Part shown: positions 1 to 5,174 of the stretch, in pieces
How the letters are laid out: the number at the start of each line of letters is the position of its first letter
Numbering within the stretch: the first letter of the stretch is position 1
Assembly (NCBI GenBank): GCA_000183865.1
Contig: CM001047.1
Coordinates: forward strand, 1,274,652 to 1,279,848
DNA from: Listeria marthii FSL S4-120
Lineage (GTDB): Bacteria > Bacillota > Bacilli > Lactobacillales > Listeriaceae
DNA length: 5,197 nucleotides
Direction of reading: 5' to 3'
Made by a program: the position numbers and the translations under genes
The notes under the pieces: model-generated
What the model saw: the letters and a program-made list of their open reading frames with translations, nothing else
The model's database searches: none
What the model was told of the DNA's origin: nothing

Positions 1-27
1 ATTTTCAAAAAATAATTAAAAAATTTT

Positions 28-55
28 ACCGCGATTTTATTAGTCGCGGTTTTTT
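28..55 (+). terminator. Rho-independent terminator of the gene upstream of the window
   Basis: A perfect 7-bp stem (ACCGCGA at 28-34, TCGCGGT at 44-50) encloses a 9-base loop and runs straight into a T-tract (50-55). It probably ends transcription of a plus-strand gene lying to the left of the window, and it insulates the glnR promoter that follows. No coding sequence of that upstream gene can be recognised in bases 1-27. Confidence 0.85.
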
Positions 56-93
56 CGTGTTAAAAGTACTGCTATATAAGGGGTTAATGGTGA

Positions 94-110
94 TGTTAGA
101 TTATCTTACA
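94..110. promoter_or_regulatory. GlnR/TnrA operator 1 of glnRA
   Basis: The site reads TGTTA, 7 bases, TTACA. This is an exact match to the GlnR/TnrA consensus TGTNA-N7-TNACA. It lies just upstream of the -35 box of the glnR promoter. A second, weaker copy begins exactly 23 bases later. That offset equals the one between the two operators of the B. subtilis glnRA promoter as I recall it. Confidence 0.88.
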
Positions 111-115
111 TAAAT

Positions 116-144
116 TTGACAAAACATCTGACGTACATTATAAT
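116..144 (+). promoter_or_regulatory. Sigma-A promoter of the glnRA operon
   Basis: TTGACA (116-121) and TATAAT (139-144) are both perfect consensus hexamers with an ideal 17-base spacer. Transcription should start near 150-152, giving a leader of roughly 40 bases before glnR. Such a strong core promoter fits a gene pair held down by repression, and two GlnR operators overlap or adjoin it. Confidence 0.93.
117..133. promoter_or_regulatory. GlnR/TnrA operator 2, overlapping the -35 box
   Basis: The site reads TGACA, 7 bases, TGACG. It matches TGTNA-N7-TNACA with one mismatch in each half. It overlaps the -35 hexamer (116-121) and reaches into the spacer, so a bound dimer would block RNA polymerase. 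The imperfect sequence implies weaker binding helped by operator 1. Its status rests mainly on the conserved 23-base offset from operator 1. Confidence 0.7.
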
Positions 145-189
145 GCTACTATCATCAAAAAAATAATTATGTTTTGAGGAGGAGTTGTC

Positions 190-558
190 GTGAGTGAAAA
201 GGAAATCCGGAGATCAATGCCGCTGTTTCCAATTGGACCTGTAATGAAGCTAACTGATCTCACCGCTAGACAAATTCGCTACTATGAAGACCAAGGATTA
301 ATCCATCCAGCACGTAATCAAGGAAATCACCGTTTGTACTCACTTCAAGACATTGATGTTCTGCTAGAGATAAAAGATTATTTGAATGATGGTCTGAATA
401 TTGCGGGAATTAAGAAAATGTACCAAATGCAGCAAAAAGAATCAAAAGAACCTTTAACAGATGATGATGTACGCAAAATACTTAGAAAAGAAATGCAGCA
501 AGCAGGTCGCTTTGTGAAGCAAGATGCGACAGGGAAACAACAATTACCAAGGTTTTAA
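190..558 (+). CDS. glnR: GlnR, MerR-family repressor of glutamine synthetase
   Basis: This 122-residue regulator represses glnRA, and in related bacteria other nitrogen genes, when glutamine is plentiful. The N-terminal helix-turn-helix (about residues 17-36) carries the MerR signature RQIRYYE at 28-33 and following, then a wing containing GNHRLYS (45-51). The family's N-terminal stretch RRSMPLFPIG (7-16) is intact. The start is GTG at 190, supported by AGGAGG at 177-182 with 7 bases of spacing and by alignment with B. subtilis GlnR from memory; the internal ATG at residue 10 would cut into that conserved stretch. In B. subtilis the C-terminal tail docks with feedback-inhibited glutamine synthetase. 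Here the tail (about 90-122, with QAGRF at 104-108) is kept, but the protein is about 13 residues shorter than B. subtilis GlnR, mainly through a shorter linker near residues 80-90. glnA follows 70 bases later in the same operon, with no terminator between them. Confidence 0.96.
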   Translation: MSEKEIRRSMPLFPIGPVMKLTDLTARQIRYYEDQGLIHPARNQGNHRLYSLQDIDVLLEIKDYLNDGLNIAGIKKMYQMQQKESKEPLTDDDVRKILRKEMQQAGRFVKQDATGKQQLPRF

Positions 559-628
559 AAAGACAAGAAGAGGTATTTACTTTATTTAGAAGTTAATATA
601 ATTAGATTATTTAGGAGGAATTTAGATT

Positions 629-1963
629 ATGGCAAAATATACAAAAGAAGACATTTTCCGCTTTGCAGATGAACAAAATGTAAAATTTATTCGTTTACAG
701 TTCACGGATATTTTAGGAATAATTAAGAATGTGGAAATTCCTGTTAGCCAACTAAAGAAAGCACTAGATAACAAAATCATGTTTGATGGTTCCTCCATTG
801 AAGGCTTTGTACGTATTGAAGAGTCGGATATGTATTTATTCCCAGACTTAGACACTTGGGTAGTATTCCCTTGGACGGCTGAAAAAGGAAAAGTTGCAAG
901 AATGATTTGTGACATTTTTAATCCTGATATGACACCATTTGCAGGTGACCCACGCGCTAATTTAAAACGTGTACTTAAAGAAATGGAAGAGCTAGGATTT
1001 ACAGAGTTCAACTTAGGACCTGAACCAGAATTCTTCCTATTCAAATTAGATGAAAATCGTCGTCCGACATTAGAATTAAATGATAGTGGTGGTTACTTCG
1101 ATTTAGCACCAACTGACTTAGGCGAAAACTGTCGCCGTGATATCGTGCTTGAACTAGAAGAAATGGGCTTTGAAATTGAAGCATCTCACCATGAAGTAGC
1201 ACCAGGTCAACACGAAATTGACTTTAAATACGAAGATGCCGTTACAGCTTGTGATAGCATTCAAACATTTAAGTTAGTTGTTAAAACAATCGCTCGTAAA
1301 CATGGTCTGCATGCGACATTTATGCCAAAACCACTATTTGGTGTTAATGGTTCTGGAATGCATTTCAATATGTCCCTATTTAATGAAGAAGGCAATGCTT
1401 TCTACGATGAAAATGGCGAACTTGAATTAAGCCAAACAGCATACCATTTCTTAGCGGGAATGTTAAAACATGCTCGTGGATATACAGCTGTTACAAATCC
1501 AACAATCAATTCGTTCAAACGTTTAGTTCCTGGATATGAAGCACCATGTTACATCGCATGGTCAGGTAAAAACCGTAGCCCGCTTGTACGTGTTCCAAGC
1601 TCCCGCGGACTAAGCACTCGTCTGGAATTACGTAGTGTAGATCCATCCGCTAATCCATATTTAGCAATGGCTGTACTACTAAAAGCTGGTTTATCTGGAA
1701 TTAAAGATGAATTAACTCCTCCAGCACCAGTTGACCGTAACATTTACGGCATGAATGAAGAAGAACGTGAAGCAACTGGCATTTATGATCTTCCAGAAAG
1801 CTTGGGCCATGCTTTAATCGAACTTGAAAAAGACGATATTATTAAAGAAGGTTTAGGTGAACACATTTTCGAACACTTTATTGAGGCAAAAACAATCGAG
1901 TGCGATATGTTCCGTACGGCGGTTCATCCGTGGGAACGCGAACAATATCTTGAAATCTATTAA
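629..1963 (+). CDS. glnA: Glutamine synthetase, type I-alpha
   Basis: This cytoplasmic dodecameric enzyme makes glutamine from glutamate, ammonia and ATP, and in Bacillales it also acts as the nitrogen sensor. The length, 444 residues, is that of B. subtilis GlnA. All expected active-site residues are visible: metal ligands Glu132, Glu134, Glu189, Glu196, His245 and Glu333, the Glu304 flap in RLVPGYEAP (298-306), and arginines 298, 316, 331 and 335. The signatures FDGSS (52-56) and NGSGMHF (240-246) are intact. Arg62, needed for glutamine feedback inhibition in B. subtilis, is present. The insertion and adenylylation tyrosine of type I-beta enzymes are absent, so control should be by feedback inhibition and by binding GlnR/TnrA. 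ATG at 629 is preceded by AGGAGG at 613-618 with 10 bases of spacing. The gene is second in the glnRA operon and is closed by a hairpin at 1974-2006. Nothing is broken or unusual. Confidence 0.98.
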   Translation: MAKYTKEDIFRFADEQNVKFIRLQFTDILGIIKNVEIPVSQLKKALDNKIMFDGSSIEGFVRIEESDMYLFPDLDTWVVFPWTAEKGKVARMICDIFNPDMTPFAGDPRANLKRVLKEMEELGFTEFNLGPEPEFFLFKLDENRRPTLELNDSGGYFDLAPTDLGENCRRDIVLELEEMGFEIEASHHEVAPGQHEIDFKYEDAVTACDSIQTFKLVVKTIARKHGLHATFMPKPLFGVNGSGMHFNMSLFNEEGNAFYDENGELELSQTAYHFLAGMLKHARGYTAVTNPTINSFKRLVPGYEAPCYIAWSGKNRSPLVRVPSSRGLSTRLELRSVDPSANPYLAMAVLLKAGLSGIKDELTPPAPVDRNIYGMNEEEREATGIYDLPESLGHALIELEKDDIIKEGLGEHIFEHFIEAKTIECDMFRTAVHPWEREQYLEIY

Positions 1964-1973
1964 TAGTCAAAAG

Positions 1974-2006
1974 CTCGTTTCCTCATCGGGGGAAACGAGT
2001 TTTTTT
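1974..2006 (+). terminator. Rho-independent terminator of glnRA
   Basis: A perfect 9-bp stem (CTCGTTTCC at 1974-1982, GGAAACGAG at 1991-1999) with an 8-base loop is followed by seven T (2000-2006). A few flanking A-T pairs can extend the stem. It starts 10 bases after the glnA stop codon and should separate the nitrogen operon from arsB. Confidence 0.93.
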
Positions 2007-2020
2007 GTGCGGAATCGGAA

Positions 2021-2034
2021 ATCAAATAGTTGAT
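2021..2034. promoter_or_regulatory. Inverted repeat over the arsB -35, candidate ArsR-type operator
   Basis: The repeat is ATCAA (2021-2025), 4 bases, TTGAT (2030-2034), a perfect 5-bp palindrome. A further TTGAT occurs at 2041-2045. The right arm coincides with the candidate -35 hexamer of arsB. ATCAA/TTGAT half-sites resemble ArsR operators of Gram-positive bacteria as I remember them, and the downstream gene is an arsenite pump, so arsenite-responsive repression is plausible. With only 10 paired bases in AT-rich DNA, chance is a real alternative. Any cognate ArsR would have to be encoded elsewhere. Confidence 0.4.
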
Positions 2035-2058
2035 GTTTAGTTGATAGAGGCATATATT
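2030..2058 (+). promoter_or_regulatory. Candidate sigma-A promoter of arsB
   Basis: TTGATG (2030-2035, four of six consensus bases) and TATATT (2053-2058, five of six) are separated by 17 bases. It lies between the glnRA terminator and the arsB ribosome site, where a promoter is needed if the terminator is efficient. The start point would be near 2064-2066, giving a leader of about 30 bases. Confidence 0.6.
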
Positions 2059-2095
2059 TAAAAATGTCTAAGTAAAAGAAGGGAAAGAGGAAGAA

Positions 2096-3391
2096 ATGCA
2101 AATTACTTTAGCTATTTTAGTTTTTGCAGTAACACTTTTATTTGTTATTTGGCAGCCGAAAAATTTGTCAATTGGCTGGTCAGCTTGTGGTGGAGCGTTA
2201 CTTGCTTTGTTATTTGGCGTGGTTACTTTGTCAGATGTAGCAACGGTCACAGGGATAGTTTGGAATGCCACACTCGCGTTTATTGCCATTATTATTATTT
2301 CGCTTATTTTAGATGAAATTGGATTTTTCGAGTGGGCGGCCCTGCACATGGCAAGATTGGCAAAAGGAAACGGTTTGTTGATGTTTGTGCTGATTTCGAT
2401 TTTGGGCGCTTTAGTTGCAGCGCTTTTTGCTAATGACGGGGCGGCATTGATTTTGACGCCGATTGTTTTAGCGATGGTACGGGCGCTAAACTTTGATGAG
2501 AGAAAGGTGTTTCCGTTTATTATTGCTGGTGGATTTATTGCGGATACCACGTCATTGCCACTTGTAGTCAGTAATTTAGTTAACATTGTTTCGGCTGATT
2601 TCTTTGGAATTAGTTTTTCGCAGTATGCGCTCATTATGTGGATTCCAACAGTGTTTTCCTTGGTGGCGAGCATTGGTGTTTTATACCTATATTTTCGCAA
2701 AGCATTGCCTAGAAAATATGATGCAAGCGAGATTCGAGAGCCAGCCTCTGCGCTTAAAGATAAGAAAATGTTCCGTATTTCGTGGGGGATACTTGTTATC
2801 CTCGTAGCCGGCTATTTTTTGAGCAGTTTTTTAGCTATTCCTGTATCGTTTATTGCTTTATTAGTCGCTTTAATCTTTTTGTTAGTTGGAGCTAAGAGTC
2901 ATTCAGTATCAACTCGTTCTATTATAAAAGGGGCGCCTTGGAATATTGTATTTTTCTCCGTGGGGATGTATGTGGTGGTGTATGGTCTGCAAAATGCAGG
3001 AATCACCAAATTATTAGCAGAAGTTATTTCTTATGTCGCTAATTTCGGCCTATTTGCTGGTACGATTGGAATGGGCTTTATTGCTGCGATACTATCTTCT
3101 GTCATGAATAACTTGCCTACTGTGATGATAAATGCGCTAGCGATTGATCATACTTCGTTTACTGGAGTGATGAAAGAAGCATTGGTATACGCCAATGTTA
3201 TCGGATCTGACTTGGGGCCGAAAATAACACCAATTGGGTCACTTGCAACTTTACTTTGGTTACATGTGTTGGCTCAGAAAGGTATAAAGATAAGCTGGGG
3301 TTCCTACTTTAAAATTGGCATTGTAATAACGATACCAGTATTATTTATTACGCTTGTGGGTCTCTATATTTCCTTGTTAATTTGGAACTAA
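2096..3391 (+). CDS. arsB: ArsB-type arsenite/antimonite efflux pump
   Basis: This is a 431-residue polytopic inner-membrane carrier of the ArsB family (ion transporter superfamily), expected to export arsenite and antimonite by exchange with protons. It matches E. coli/R773 ArsB (429 residues, from memory) over its whole length. Shared blocks include IWQPK (18-22), FFEWAALH (77-84), [12 protein letters not shown] (111-122), FIADTTSLP (147-155), [13 protein letters not shown] (159-171), MNNLPTVM (337-344) and [21 protein letters not shown] (from 372). Hydrophobic segments run from residue 2 to the C-terminus, with a basic cytoplasmic-type loop at about 201-226. Cys31 is the only cysteine. The residue before DLGPKITP is Ser371, where I recall Cys in R773 ArsB. 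ATG at 2096 has a modest AGAGG site at 2086-2090. There is no arsR, arsA or arsC beside it, so it would act alone, fed by reductases encoded elsewhere. The family is certain, but arsenite as the physiological substrate is inferred from homology. Confidence 0.9.
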   Translation: MQITLAILVFAVTLLFVIWQPKNLSIGWSACGGALLALLFGVVTLSDVATVTGIVWNATLAFIAIIIISLILDEIGFFEWAALHMARLAKGNGLLMFVLISILGALVAALFANDGAALILTPIVLAMVRALNFDERKVFPFIIAGGFIADTTSLPLVVSNLVNIVSADFFGISFSQYALIMWIPTVFSLVASIGVLYLYFRKALPRKYDASEIREPASALKDKKMFRISWGILVILVAGYFLSSFLAIPVSFIALLVALIFLLVGAKSHSVSTRSIIKGAPWNIVFFSVGMYVVVYGLQNAGITKLLAEVISYVANFGLFAGTIGMGFIAAILSSVMNNLPTVMINALAIDHTSFTGVMKEALVYANVIGSDLGPKITPIGSLATLLWLHVLAQKGIKISWGSYFKIGIVITIPVLFITLVGLYISLLIWN

Positions 3392-3428
3392 AAAAATCCC
3401 TGTACAATTGGTGTACAGGGGTTTTTTT
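3391..3428. terminator. Bidirectional terminator between arsB and the GNAT gene
   Basis: A perfect 9-bp stem (CCCTGTACA at 3398-3406, TGTACAGGG at 3412-3420) has a 5-base loop. Six A lie on its left (3391-3396) and seven T on its right (3422-3428), so each strand reads hairpin then T-run. It ends plus-strand arsB and the minus-strand lexA-GNAT transcript. It is packed against both genes: the arsB stop codon ends at 3391 and the GNAT stop codon (3427-3429) overlaps the T-run. Confidence 0.92.
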
Positions 3429-3948
3429 ATGCCTTATAAAGAACATGTGGTCTAAGTGGATCTCCATTTACTAAGGCTGGATGATTGAAAGTAGCTATTT
3501 TAGTTAAGGCGATTTTTTTCATTACTTGTTCTGAAGGCTTATTTAATGTTGCTGTGAAACTATATATTTCCTCAATCGAGGTGTGCTCGTTAGCATATGC
3601 AATTGCGCCTAGTGCAGCTTCTGTAGCATAGCCTTGATTCCACACTGTCTTTTTTAAACGCCAACCAATTTCGATACAAGGTGTAAATTCTGCTTCGAAC
3701 GTAGCCTCATGAAATCCAGTAAATCCAATGAATTCTCCAGTAGATTTTTCTTCGATTGCAAAAAGGCCGTATCCGAGTGAAGTTAGTTCTTTTTGATTTC
3801 TATCTAGCAGTGCGTTGCTTTCTTTTGAAGTTAATAGGGCTGGGAAGTATTTCATCACTTCTTTATCTGCGTTCAGTTGACTAAAAGGAAGGTAATCACT
3901 TGCGATATAATCTCTTGCAATAAGTCGTTCGGTTTCAAAATAAATCAA
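3427..3948 (-). CDS. GNAT-family N-acetyltransferase (RimJ/RimL-like)
   Basis: This is a cytoplasmic acetyltransferase of about 173 residues that should transfer an acetyl group from acetyl-CoA to an unidentified amine. It opens with IYFETERLIAR (2-12), typical of the RimJ/RimL-like branch. It then shows IEIGWRL (92-98) and the acetyl-CoA loop WNQGYATEA (103-111), which fits the family's Q/R-x-x-G-x-A motif. A late segment (LNKPSEQVMKKIAL, 135-148) corresponds to the family's N-x-x-S-x-x-VM-x-K element, and the end PLRPHVLYK is also family-like. I chose the TTG start at 3948 because AGGTGG (3962-3957) lies 8 bases before it and the protein then begins where relatives do. A GTG at 3960 would add four residues (MGVS) but has no ribosome site. 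It lies 30 bases behind the lexA stop codon with no promoter seen between, so it is probably co-transcribed with lexA and could be damage-induced by readthrough. The substrate cannot be told from the sequence. Confidence 0.88.
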   Translation of the reverse strand: MIYFETERLIARDYIASDYLPFSQLNADKEVMKYFPALLTSKESNALLDRNQKELTSLGYGLFAIEEKSTGEFIGFTGFHEATFEAEFTPCIEIGWRLKKTVWNQGYATEAALGAIAYANEHTSIEEIYSFTATLNKPSEQVMKKIALTKIATFNHPALVNGDPLRPHVLYKA

Positions 3949-3956
3949 GCTAACAC

Positions 3957-3962
3957 CCACCT
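3957..3962 (-). promoter_or_regulatory. Ribosome binding site that fixes the GNAT start at TTG
   Basis: The minus strand reads AGGTGG from 3962 to 3957, one mismatch from AGGAGG, and lies 8 bases before TTG at 3948-3946. The competing GTG (3960-3958) falls inside this site, so it is unlikely to be the initiation codon. Confidence 0.65.
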
Positions 3963-3978
3963 GTTCTAATCAATGAAA

Positions 3979-4593
3979 TTAGCGAATGTCTCTATAGAGT
4001 CCGATTACTTTACCAAGAATAGTTACGTTATTTAAAAGGATAGGTTCTAGCGCATCATTCTCAGGTTGTAATCTAAAATGATTCGCTTCTTTATAGAAAC
4101 GTTTACAGGTTGCTTCGTTTTCGTCGGTCATTGCAACCACGATTTCGCCGTTTATTGCAGAACTTTGTTGTCTAACGATTACTTTGTCGCCATCGAGAAT
4201 TCCGGCGTTAATCATACTTTCACCGTCGATTTCTAACATAAAGACATTGGTTTCACCAGCTGCCATGTATTCTGGTAGTGGGAAGTATTCGTCAATGTTT
4301 TCAACCGCGGTAATAGGCATTCCGGCTGTAACCTTACCGATAATAGGAATATTTACTACATTAGGCGTTTCCGCTTCATCTTCTAAAGATAATATTTCAA
4401 TCGCACGAGGCTTTGTTGGGTCACGTCTAATTAGGCCTTTACCTTCAAGGCGAGCTAAATGTCCATGAACAGTTGAGCTAGAAGCGAGACCGACAGCTTC
4501 ACCAATTTCCCGTACGGAAGGTGGATAACCTTTTTCTTTTACTTCTGATTTAATAAATTCATATATATCTTGTTGGCGTTTAGATATTTTCAT
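3979..4593 (-). CDS. lexA: LexA, SOS-response repressor (DinR)
   Basis: LexA represses DNA-damage genes and cleaves itself when stimulated by the RecA filament. The protein has 204 residues, close to B. subtilis DinR. A winged helix-turn-helix fills about 1-65, with the recognition region in [20 protein letters not shown] (26-45). A flexible hinge (about 68-80) leads to the S24 peptidase domain. The cleavage site is Ala90-Gly91 in KVTAGMP. The catalytic Ser126 lies in DGESM (123-127) and Lys164 in TCKRF (162-166), 38 residues apart as expected for the Ser-Lys dyad, so self-cleavage should be intact. ATG at 4593 follows AGGTGA (4603-4598). Its promoter (4661-4633) carries an SOS box overlapping the -35, which predicts autoregulation. 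It is divergent from yneA, as in Bacillus, and a GNAT gene follows downstream. Confidence 0.98.
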   Translation of the reverse strand: MKISKRQQDIYEFIKSEVKEKGYPPSVREIGEAVGLASSSTVHGHLARLEGKGLIRRDPTKPRAIEILSLEDEAETPNVVNIPIIGKVTAGMPITAVENIDEYFPLPEYMAAGETNVFMLEIDGESMINAGILDGDKVIVRQQSSAINGEIVVAMTDENEATCKRFYKEANHFRLQPENDALEPILLNNVTILGKVIGLYRDIR

Positions 4594-4632
4594 GGTTTCA
4601 CCTCATTGAATTAATGGTTATTTTATAATTCA

Positions 4633-4661
4633 AGTATAGCAAAAGAAAACCCAATATGCAA
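4633..4661 (-). promoter_or_regulatory. lexA promoter (extended -10)
   Basis: On the minus strand, TTGCAT (4661-4656) is followed after 17 bases by TATACT (4638-4633). The -10 is extended by TG one base upstream (4641-4640), which would make up for the weak -35. The -35 overlaps an SOS box at 4659-4672. The start point would be near 4627, giving a leader of about 33 bases to the lexA ATG. Confidence 0.7.
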
Positions 4662-4672
4662 ACAAAGGTTCG
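4659..4672. promoter_or_regulatory. SOS (LexA) box 1, at the lexA -35
   Basis: The site reads CAAAC, AAAG, GTTCG. It fits the Gram-positive CGAAC-N4-GTTCG box with a single mismatch (G to A at the second base). It overlaps the -35 of lexA and lies just upstream of the yneA -35, so it is best placed for lexA autorepression. Confidence 0.78.
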
Positions 4673-4679
4673 TTTTTTA

Positions 4680-4708
4680 TTGACATACACGAACAGTTGT
4701 TCTATAAT
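4680..4708 (+). promoter_or_regulatory. Sigma-A promoter of yneA
   Basis: TTGACA (4680-4685) and TATAAT (4703-4708) are both consensus hexamers, 17 bases apart. The start point should be near 4714, about 35 bases before the yneA ATG. The core is very strong, so LexA at the box inside the spacer is probably the main brake, as expected for a toxic division inhibitor. Confidence 0.93.
4690..4703. promoter_or_regulatory. SOS (LexA) box 2, inside the yneA promoter
   Basis: The site reads CGAAC, AGTT, GTTCT. The core GAAC-N4-GTTC is perfect and only the last base departs from CGAAC-N4-GTTCG. It fills most of the spacer between the yneA -35 and -10 and touches the -10, so LexA bound here should exclude RNA polymerase. 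Confidence 0.93.
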
Positions 4709-4717
4709 ATAGAAAAG

Positions 4718-4731
4718 CGAACATACATTCT
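4718..4731. promoter_or_regulatory. SOS (LexA) box 3, just after the yneA start point
   Basis: The site reads CGAAC, ATAC, ATTCT. The left half is perfect. The right half has one core mismatch (GTTC to ATTC) plus the final base. It falls between the expected yneA start point (about 4714) and the ribosome site at 4736, so it could reinforce repression by blocking promoter escape. Confidence 0.72.
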
Positions 4732-4735
4732 TTTT

Positions 4736-4741
4736 GGAGGG
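4736..4741 (+). promoter_or_regulatory. yneA ribosome binding site, decides the ATG start
   Basis: GGAGGG lies 7 bases before ATG at 4749. An in-frame TTG at 4734 overlaps this site, so starting there would mean translating the ribosome site itself. The ATG is therefore the start. Confidence 0.9.
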
Positions 4742-4748
4742 ATTATTA

Positions 4749-5078
4749 ATGACTTTGAAATTAATTTGGGATAAATTTTATGTTTCTATTATATTTGTAC
4801 TTACTTGCATCGTTCTGGGGATTATTTTAATGTGTACAGTAGTTGGCGGGGGAAAAGACTATTCAGAAGTAAATGTAAATGAAGGTGACTCATTATGGGC
4901 GATAGCAGACAAATACGCAGGTAAGAGTGATATGGCTAAAGCGGACTTCGTTTCCTGGGTAGAAAAAGAAAATAATCTTTCGGATGGTCATGTAGAAGCT
5001 GGGGATTCTGTTGTAATTCCAGTCCACAAAACAAAGTTGTTAAAGAGTGACAGCACGATTCAATTAGCAAACCAGTAA
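4749..5078 (+). CDS. yneA: YneA, SOS-induced cell-division suppressor (LysM)
   Basis: YneA delays septation while DNA is damaged, the Firmicute functional counterpart of SulA. The 109-residue protein has a short basic N-terminus and one hydrophobic membrane segment (about 11-33, [15 protein letters not shown] and on). The rest should face outside. It contains a LysM peptidoglycan-binding domain at about 38-92: the opening [16 protein letters not shown] (41-56) and the closing [11 protein letters not shown] (82-92) are typical. In B. subtilis the exported protein acts at the septum and is quickly degraded by surface proteases; I assume the same here. It has a consensus promoter with an SOS box in the spacer and another in the leader, and is divergent from lexA. 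A terminator lies 33 bases after the stop, so it looks monocistronic. B. subtilis has yneB and ynzC behind yneA; here no yneB is present. The length is close to B. subtilis YneA (about 105). Confidence 0.93.
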   Translation: MTLKLIWDKFYVSIIFVLTCIVLGIILMCTVVGGGKDYSEVNVNEGDSLWAIADKYAGKSDMAKADFVSWVEKENNLSDGHVEAGDSVVIPVHKTKLLKSDSTIQLANQ

Positions 5079-5099
5079 GGTCGATTTAGTGGCCATTTA

Positions 5100-5108
5100 T
5101 GATATAAT
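5100..5108 (+). promoter_or_regulatory. Candidate extended -10 promoter for the last gene
   Basis: TG (5100-5101), one base, then TATAAT (5103-5108) is a perfect extended -10 element. No good -35 stands 16-18 bases upstream (the best hexamers there are near GTCGAT at 5080-5085). Transcription would start near 5114, inside the left arm of the following hairpin. It is a plausible promoter for the gene starting at 5175, but unproven. Confidence 0.45.
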
Positions 5109-5111
5109 AGT

Positions 5112-5146
5112 AGAAAGTAGCGTTTTTTGCTGCTTTCTTATTTTTT
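5112..5146 (+). terminator. Rho-independent terminator after yneA
   Basis: A 10-bp stem (AGAAAGTAGC at 5112-5121, GCTGCTTTCT at 5129-5138, containing one G-U pair) has a 7-base T-rich loop. It is followed by TA and six T (5141-5146). It should end the yneA transcript and separate it from the next gene. Since the T-run is displaced by two bases, termination may be incomplete and some readthrough is possible. Confidence 0.78.
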
Positions 5147-5174
5147 ATAATTTTGAAGAAAAGGATGAAGTATT

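Noticed and set aside
559..628. Possible separate promoter or riboswitch between glnR and glnA
   Set aside because: The 70 bases are AT-rich and contain only the glnA ribosome site. I saw no convincing -35/-10 pair, hairpin or terminator.
622..1044. A 140-codon open frame on the minus strand opposite the 5' part of glnA
   Set aside because: It lies antisense to a universally conserved enzyme with every active-site residue intact, and its product shows no family features.
1549..1743. A 64-codon minus-strand frame within glnA
   Set aside because: Short, antisense to conserved glnA sequence, and without a domain; best explained by codon composition of glnA.
2068..2700. A 210-codon open frame on the minus strand opposite arsB
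   Set aside because: It mirrors a highly hydrophobic gene and gives a Lys/Thr/Ala/Asn-rich product with no recognisable domain, and it lies inside the well-supported arsB.
2586..2807. A 73-codon plus-strand frame overlapping arsB in another frame
   Set aside because: It lies inside arsB and its product resembles nothing; it is a frame-shifted reading of the pump gene.
4184..4468. A 94-codon plus-strand frame opposite lexA
   Set aside because: It overlaps the LexA hinge and peptidase coding region, is Ser/Pro/Ile-rich, and has no domain.
4734..4748. A TTG start for yneA, five codons upstream of the ATG
   Set aside because: The TTG overlaps the GGAGGG ribosome site of the ATG at 4749, so it cannot be the normal start.
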